From positions 1-8,097 of the forward strand of contig CALBZA010000051.1 of the NCBI GenBank assembly GCA_937890005.1: a DNA stretch of 8,097 nt. The letters run 5' to 3'. Of this stretch, positions 1-5,900 are shown in pieces (within the stretch, counting starts at the first letter, position 1; each line of letters starts with the position of its first letter). Position numbers and translations under genes: made by a program. The notes below the pieces were generated by a model that worked only from the letters and a program-made list of their open reading frames with translations, was not told where the DNA came from and did not search any database. Origin of the DNA: an uncultured Verrucomicrobia subdivision 3 bacterium. GTDB taxonomy: Bacteria > Verrucomicrobiota > Verrucomicrobiia > Limisphaerales > DASXHY01.

Positions 1-89
1 GATCCAAAAGATCCTAAAATTCGTCACTTTCGCAGTCGAATAGCGGAAGTCGGGCGAGTTTTGCTGAAAGCATTTCTCCGCCGAGGAAT
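1..89. other. Short upstream region, possible missing 5' end of the GH2 gene
   Basis: No gene can be supported here. In the frame of the downstream GH2 gene a TAA lies at 15-17, and from base 18 the frame is open into the GH2 domain but has no ATG or GTG. Its last residues before the TTG at 90 (ending SPPRN) read naturally as the linker that precedes the LNEGWRF motif of GH2 enzymes, so coding probably begins upstream of base 90. The frame starting at base 2 contains a short hydrophobic run (ILKFVTFAV, bases 11-37) before a TAG at 41-43. It could be the remains of a signal peptide in another frame, but this is speculative. I see no clear promoter. Confidence 0.35.
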
Positions 90-2840
90 TTGGATCTGAA
101 TGAAGGCTGGCGGTTTCAAATGGCCGCCAACATCGGTGGCAGCACTGACAGGGGACACGCGAGCGCCTACATGTCCGGCAAGACAGGCCAGGCAGGCGGT
201 CCGGCCGGCAGCCTGTTTGATGATACCGAATGGCGGCAGGTGAACCTGCCGCACGACTGGGTGGTTGAAGGACCGTTCGTGGCGGACGCAAAATCCTCGC
301 AGGGTTATCGACCAGGCGGATTGGCCTGGTATCGGCGTTATTTGAAAATTCCCGAAGACTGGAACGGCAAACATTTCGAACTCGTCTTCGACGGCGTGGC
401 CAGCCACGCGAGAGTTTGGGTAAACGGCGCGCTGGTCGGTCGGAGCTACTCGGGTTATGTCCCGTTTACCATCGATGTCACACCGTTTCTTCGTTACGGC
501 GATTTGATCAATACGATCGCCGTGCAGGTGGATGCCGATGCCCACGAAGCGTGGTGGTATGAGGGCGGCGGCATTTACCGTGATGTCACGCTGAGGGTGC
601 GCAATCCATTGCACATCGTGACGGACGGCATCGGTTCGGTGCCGCTCAAGGGGTCGGGAGACGAGTGGTCGCTCCCCGTGGAAGTCACCGTGGCCAACTT
701 TGATGACATCGATTCGGAGGTCACCGTGCGTGCCGAATTGATTGATGCAGACAACAGCGTGGTTGTGAAGCGCGAAACCAGGGCGAACGTGCCGGCCCTC
801 GGCTCAAGCGTCGCAGTCGTCCCCCTCAAAGTGCGTCATCCGAAACTCTGGTCCCTCGAATCGCCCAACCTCTATCGGACGCGCGTGTCGATCTTTCGCG
901 ATGGTGTGATGACCGATGCGGATGACACGGTCTGCGGCTTTCGCACGATCCGCTTCGACGCGCAAAAGGGATTTTTTCTGAACGACAAGCGGGTTCAGAT
1001 TCAAGGCACGGCGAACCATCAGGACTTTGCCGGCGTGGGTGTGGCCGTGCCGCCCGCATTGTGGGACGTGCGGGTGCGGAAACTTCAGGAGATGGGCTGC
1101 AATGCGTATCGGTCGGCTCACAATCCCGCCACGCCGATTCTTGATGCCTGTGACCGGCTCGGGATGCTGGTGATGGATGAGAACCGCACCTTCAACTCCA
1201 GCCCGTGGGCCGTGCGCCAGCTTCAGGCAATGATCAGGCGGAATCGCAATCATCCCAGCATCATTCTCTGGTCCATCTTCAACGAGGAATTGTGGCAGGA
1301 CACCGAGCAGGGCAGGGAAATCGCCCGCCGCCTCGCGGCCGAAATTCGCCGGCTCGACAACACCCGTCCGCTCACCGCCGCGATGAACGGCGGTTGCCAC
1401 GACACGAATGGAGTTCCTCAGATTATCGACGTGGTCGGCGCGAACTATCCCGACTTCCAGAGAGCCGACGATTTCCACCGCAAGTTTCCTGACAAGCCCA
1501 TCATCAATGCGGAGGACACCTCCGCGTTGGCGGTTCGGGGAAATTATGAGACAGATCCCTCCCGGCAACTGATCAACTCCGACGACACGGAGAAAGTCCG
1601 TTGGGGTATGCTCAACCGGGACGTCCTGCGGTATTACGCGGAACGGCCGTGGCTGGCCGGCGGTTTCAGTTGGACCGGTTTTGATTACCGCGGTGAGACG
1701 ACGCCTTACGGCTGGCCGCAGGTGACTTGCAACTTTGGGATTCTTGATTTGTGCGGCTTTCCCAAGCCCGCGTTTTTCATTCGCCAATCCGTTTGGGTCA
1801 AGGACCGCAATATTCTGGTCATCGTCCCGCATTGGAACTGGCCGGGCAGGGAAGGCAAGCCGGTCAAGGTGTTCGTGATTTCCAATGCGAAGAAAGTCGC
1901 GCTCTCGCTTAACGGCGGGTCCCTGGGCGAAAAGGATGTTCCCGCCTACGATTACGCCGTTTGGGAAGTGCCCTACACTCCGGGAAAACTCGAAGCTGTG
2001 GCTTACTCAAACGGCCTTGAGGTCGCCCGCACCTCTGTTGAAACAACCGGGCCCGCCGCCGCGCTCCGTCTGATTCCAGATCGACAGATGCTTCGTGGTG
2101 ACGGCAGAGATGCGATGCCAATTACCGTCGAGGCATTGGATGCACATGGACGACCGGTTCCCGATTCCAACGTCAAGGTCACCTTTGTTGTCGAAGGGCC
2201 CGGCGAAAACATCGGGCACGGCAATGGAGATCCCAATAGCCACGATCCGGAAAAGGGTCCGGATCGCCGATTGTTCAACGGACTGGCCCAACTCATCGTT
2301 CGTTCCAAGAAAGGTCAACCCGGCGACATCGTCATCCGCGCCTCATCGCCCGGCCTCACTCCGGCTACGATCCCCATCAAGGTGTCACCCGCTCCGGAAA
2401 TTCCAGCGCTGTCGCCGGCTTTCCCCGCCTACCAGATCGGCCGCTGGCGCATGTCTCCGCCTTCGACTTCAAAACCTGATCCTTCGGCGCAGGTTGCTGA
2501 GGACGACATGAACACGTGGACATTTTCCAGTGTGGGCCGCACTCAGCAGATCCCGGCCGGTTCCTGGGCAATTTACCGCGTCACTTTCACCCCTTGGAAG
2601 GCGATCGCCAAACAAGGCGGAACCGTTCAATTGCAACAGGTCAGCGGTGCGGGCGAGGTCTGGCTCGATGGGAAATGTGTGTTGACCAAGACCAATCCGG
2701 TCGCGGCCGATATTCGCTTCGACCTGCCTGCAAAAACCGGCCAGCGCACGCTGGTTCTTCTGCTTCAATCCGGATCCGATGGCAGGATCGGTCTGGGCGG
2801 GAGCGCGGAAATCTCGGTCCTCAGCACCCAGGCAAAATAA
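90..2840 (+). CDS. Glycoside hydrolase family 2, beta-galactosidase type
   Basis: Predicted retaining exo-glycosidase that removes beta-linked sugars, most likely galactose, from oligosaccharide ends. Numbering is from the TTG at 90. Residues 1-170 form the GH2 sugar-binding jelly roll (LNEGWRF at 3-9, VNLPHDW at 51-57, VWVNG at 109-113). About 175-285 is the Ig-like linker domain. About 286-565 is the TIM barrel with RSAHNP at 341-346, the acid/base E399 in WSIFNEE, and the nucleophile E475 in INAED. A GFSWTGFDYRGE stretch near 525-536 and the ILDLCGFPK segment also match beta-galactosidases. About 566-650 is a DUF4982-like beta domain, about 651-768 an Ig-like domain with the GNGDPNSHDP loop, and about 781-916 a further beta-sandwich. 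The length of 916 residues is normal for multidomain GH2. TTG is the first possible start in frame; ATG at 120 would delete conserved sequence. GAGGA at 83-87 lies only two bases before the TTG, too close for a good ribosome site. No signal peptide is present. GH2 also includes beta-glucuronidases and beta-mannosidases, so the substrate is less certain than the family. Confidence 0.93.
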   Translation: MDLNEGWRFQMAANIGGSTDRGHASAYMSGKTGQAGGPAGSLFDDTEWRQVNLPHDWVVEGPFVADAKSSQGYRPGGLAWYRRYLKIPEDWNGKHFELVFDGVASHARVWVNGALVGRSYSGYVPFTIDVTPFLRYGDLINTIAVQVDADAHEAWWYEGGGIYRDVTLRVRNPLHIVTDGIGSVPLKGSGDEWSLPVEVTVANFDDIDSEVTVRAELIDADNSVVVKRETRANVPALGSSVAVVPLKVRHPKLWSLESPNLYRTRVSIFRDGVMTDADDTVCGFRTIRFDAQKGFFLNDKRVQIQGTANHQDFAGVGVAVPPALWDVRVRKLQEMGCNAYRSAHNPATPILDACDRLGMLVMDENRTFNSSPWAVRQLQAMIRRNRNHPSIILWSIFNEELWQDTEQGREIARRLAAEIRRLDNTRPLTAAMNGGCHDTNGVPQIIDVVGANYPDFQRADDFHRKFPDKPIINAEDTSALAVRGNYETDPSRQLINSDDTEKVRWGMLNRDVLRYYAERPWLAGGFSWTGFDYRGETTPYGWPQVTCNFGILDLCGFPKPAFFIRQSVWVKDRNILVIVPHWNWPGREGKPVKVFVISNAKKVALSLNGGSLGEKDVPAYDYAVWEVPYTPGKLEAVAYSNGLEVARTSVETTGPAAALRLIPDRQMLRGDGRDAMPITVEALDAHGRPVPDSNVKVTFVVEGPGENIGHGNGDPNSHDPEKGPDRRLFNGLAQLIVRSKKGQPGDIVIRASSPGLTPATIPIKVSPAPEIPALSPAFPAYQIGRWRMSPPSTSKPDPSAQVAEDDMNTWTFSSVGRTQQIPAGSWAIYRVTFTPWKAIAKQGGTVQLQQVSGAGEVWLDGKCVLTKTNPVAADIRFDLPAKTGQRTLVLLLQSGSDGRIGLGGSAEISVLSTQAK
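2243..2266. repeat. Perfect 8-bp inverted repeat inside the GH2 gene
   Basis: CGATCCGG (2243-2250) and CCGGATCG (2259-2266) are perfect reverse complements separated by eight bases. They lie in the segment encoding the loop just after GNGDPNSHDP, which is conserved in related GH2 enzymes. Protein coding alone may explain the bases. No T-run follows, so it is not a terminator. Confidence 0.4.
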
Positions 2841-2950
2841 GGTTTGTAATTGGTGGAAGCCTTCTCCGGGCGGGCGAGGCGCCGCCTAGAATTTTCTAGG
2901 ATTGGCGGTGGCCCTTGGTCTGCGAAACTCGGACAACCCTTACCAACCTG
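2841..2950. other. Intergenic gap between the GH2 and propeller genes
   Basis: This 110-base gap separates two same-strand genes and is short enough for co-transcription. It carries GC-rich sequence around 2868-2886 followed by an AT-centred palindrome at 2885-2900. I see no T-run suggesting a terminator and no strong Shine-Dalgarno motif before the ATG codons at 2951 and 2957. An in-frame TTG at 2915 would extend the downstream protein by 12 residues, but those residues do not improve its signal peptide. Confidence 0.6.
2885..2900. promoter_or_regulatory. 16-bp palindrome CCTAGAA-TT-TTCTAGG, possible operator
   Basis: CCTAGAA at 2885-2891 and TTCTAGG at 2894-2900 are perfect reverse complements around a two-base centre, 51 bases before the ATG at 2951. 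A two-base spacer is too tight for an RNA hairpin loop and no T-run follows, so a dimeric regulator site fits better than a terminator. The TAGAAT at 2887-2892 is a weak match to a -10 hexamer, but I find no convincing -35 partner. Function is inferred from symmetry and position only. Confidence 0.35.
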
Positions 2951-5900
2951 ATGCATATGCGCAAACCAACCTTCGCTTGCTCCGATTTCCCCTTGCAGGA
3001 TCGCAAACCGGCTTGTTGCTCCCTCGTCTGCGGGGTGGTCAGTCTCCTGTTGTATTTCCTGATGGCGACTGCCCTTCACGCCCAAAGCTACGCGTTTTAT
3101 TCGCCGACCAACCCGGCTTCCTATGTGTCCTATCCAATCGGCGCAGGCGGTCCCACGGTGGTGCATCGCAACGGGGCTACCTACGTTGTGGTCTGGCAGT
3201 CCTATGGCACCTACATCCCGTATGTGTTGCGAACGGATGAAAGCACGGGCTTCACCGAAGCTGTGGCTATACCCGGCGCCGATCAGGCGCCCGCCTCGCC
3301 GAACGGAAGGATCGACGGTCATTTCTCGATGGAGATGAAGCTGGACACTGCCGGCTACATTCATCTGGTGGAGGTGGGGCATAACGAAAGCTTGCGTTAT
3401 TGGAAATCCAACCTGCCGGATTCCATCGCGGGCGGGTTCACCGAAATCGCCGTCAACGCCACCAACGGCCTGCCCTGGGCGCAGCTGCATTACGATTACT
3501 CCAAATTGCTGACCGACAACAACGGCGTGATTTACATGATCTCGCGTTGTGAAATGAACTGGCGAACTCCCGATCAGGGAGACCGCGGGGTCACGCTGCA
3601 TCGCTACGATGTGAACACCGGCACGTGGACGATGTTGGGCGGCGTTCAGGCCGAAAACCCGGCGGCCACCATCGCCAAACCCACGACCACCTTGCGTGGA
3701 AAAGCGATCTTCTGGGAATGGGCTGGTCAGACCGACACCCTCTTCTATCAGGGATTTTCAGCCAACCTTTCCTTCGATGCGCAGAACCGGATGCATTTCA
3801 CCGTCTCGACGCTCGACCGGTTTCCCGACGGGGCGTTTCCGAATGGCAACGGCGACACTTTGGTTTATGCGTATTCCGATGACGGCGGTGATACCTGGCA
3901 TCGTTCCGATGGCAGTCTCATCACGCACCTGCCCATGCGCGCGCGCGCCGGGTTGGCCAACTCCGCCGACATAGTCAATCAGGGCGATCCGGCCACCAAT
4001 GAAGGACGTCTTGGACTGCAAACGCAGATTGCCGTTGATCGGTCGGGCAGCCCTCTGATCGCGGCCGACGACACCTACACGCGGCAGGCAACGGGCTGGG
4101 TTCGATCCACTTTCAATGGCAACAACACGTTGACGACCACCCCGAATTCAAGGCACGTCCTGGGAGCCGATGGCCGGCTTTATACCTATCGCGATCCTCT
4201 CACGGGCGGGGACAATCTGCGGATAATGGAGAAACCGGATTCCACCTATTCGTCTTTCGTCGTGGGTTCGACGGGCATGCCCAACACGTTGTGTGGCGAT
4301 GCGCCCACCTTTCGGAAGTCAGGCCTGCTTTACGGGTCGCTTCCCACGAACATGATCTACGGTCGCGTTGGGGTGACCTTGGGATGGAACCAGGCGGATC
4401 TTGGATCGCCGGCGCTCGCTGGAGTCAGCGCATCATTGCGATCGGGGGCGATGCGGATTCGCGCCAGCGGCGGTGGGTTTGATTCTACCAGCGACCAGGC
4501 TCGCTTCACGTGGCAGACCGTTTCTGGTGATTGCGTCCTGGTGGCGCGATTGGATTCCCACACGGCCACTAATCCCGCCGCGTGGGCCGGACTTTCCATT
4601 CGGGAGAGCACCAATGCCAGCAGCCGACAGGCGACGATTGTTGCAACGCAGAGTGATGGCTTCCACTTTGTCACGCGCACCACTCCCGGCGCGGCGGCTC
4701 AAACCAATGGCATCAATCCTGACCTGTTTGGTCCGGAAGGAAATTGGCTGCGATTGACTCGCAGTGGCAATTCCATCATTGCGGAAGTCTCTGCCGACGC
4801 GGACTCGTGGACCCTGGTGGGTTCGAACACTGTTGCGTTACCCACGGATGCGTTGGTGGGATTAGTGGCCAGCGCCAATTCGGCAACGTTCGCCGATTTC
4901 AATTTTTCGCAGATCGGGATTCAGGGGCTGCGCAATCTGGCCTTCGGAAAGCCCGCCACCCAATCCTCGCAGTTTTTCGACCTGGGCGCGGGACTGGCCA
5001 CCGATGGGAACACGAACGGCGACTGGGCATTCGGGAGCGTTGCCACCACTTACAACACGGACTCGGTTTACTTCTGGCGCGTGGACCTGCTCGAGCCGTC
5101 CACCGTGCAGACCCTGAAGTTTTACAAGCGCACCGATGGCGCCCGCGATGGGCAGCTCAACAGTGCAACAGTGCGCCTGCTCGGCAGCAGCAGCAACGTG
5201 CTCTGGAGCGGCAGCATTCCGTCCGGCACGCTTTCGATTCCCTATACCTTGACTCCCGGCGGCGTGGCCAATGTGCGTTACGTCGAGTTGGAGCGCAGCA
5301 GCCAGACCGCGATCGCCGAAGTGGAAGTCTTCGGCACCAATTCCGTTCCGCTGCCCGGACCCGACATGGAGGCACCCGACACTCCGAGCGGCCTCATGGC
5401 GTCGGCGCGGGAGACGGTGGTTACGTTGACCTGGGAAGCCTCGTCGTCGCCCGATGTGGCGGGCTATGTTCTTCAGCGCGGTCCGGGTTCCAGCGGCCCC
5501 TTCGTGGACGTGGCCAACGATATCTGTTTGCCGCGTTACGTTGACAGCAACCTGGCTCTCGGAAGCAATTACTATTACCGCGTCGCCGCGATTGACGAAT
5601 CCGGCAATCGATCGGATTGCACGACAGTCCTTCAGGTCGCCACGACCGATCGCACCCCGCCTGCGCCGCCCATCATCACTTCACTCACCTACGGCAATTC
5701 CACACTCACGATGGGGTGGTCGAATCTGGATCCGCAGCCCGACTTTAGTCATTGGGAACTCGTGCGCGCAGACCGTCAGGGCCATGAAACCATTGTTCTC
5801 TCCCATACGACCGGAACAAATTACACGTGGGTCGCGCCCGGCTTCGGGCAATACAGCGAGTTCTTCCTGCGTGCTTATGACACGAACGGCAACCGGTCCT

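Noticed and set aside
1..16. Window begins GATCC with a second GATCC at 10-14
   Set aside because: It could suggest a Sau3AI/BamHI clone end or a small direct repeat, but two such sites are not unusual and nothing else supports it.
804..1832. 342-codon open frame on the minus strand
   Set aside because: It lies wholly opposite the catalytic half of the GH2 gene, its translation is rich in Arg, His and Pro with no recognisable motif, and long antisense frames are expected opposite GC-rich genes.
2866..2886. GC-rich stretch after the GH2 stop as a possible terminator
   Set aside because: It can form only weak pairings (GGCG with CGCC) and no T-run follows, so a rho-independent terminator is not supported.
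2765..3601. 278-codon open frame on the minus strand spanning the intergenic gap
   Set aside because: It covers the end of the GH2 gene and the signal peptide and propeller start of the next gene, both strongly supported on the plus strand, and its translation shows no domain.
5185..5195. AGC trinucleotide run
   Set aside because: It encodes a short Ser run in a lectin-like module and is too short to be a meaningful microsatellite.
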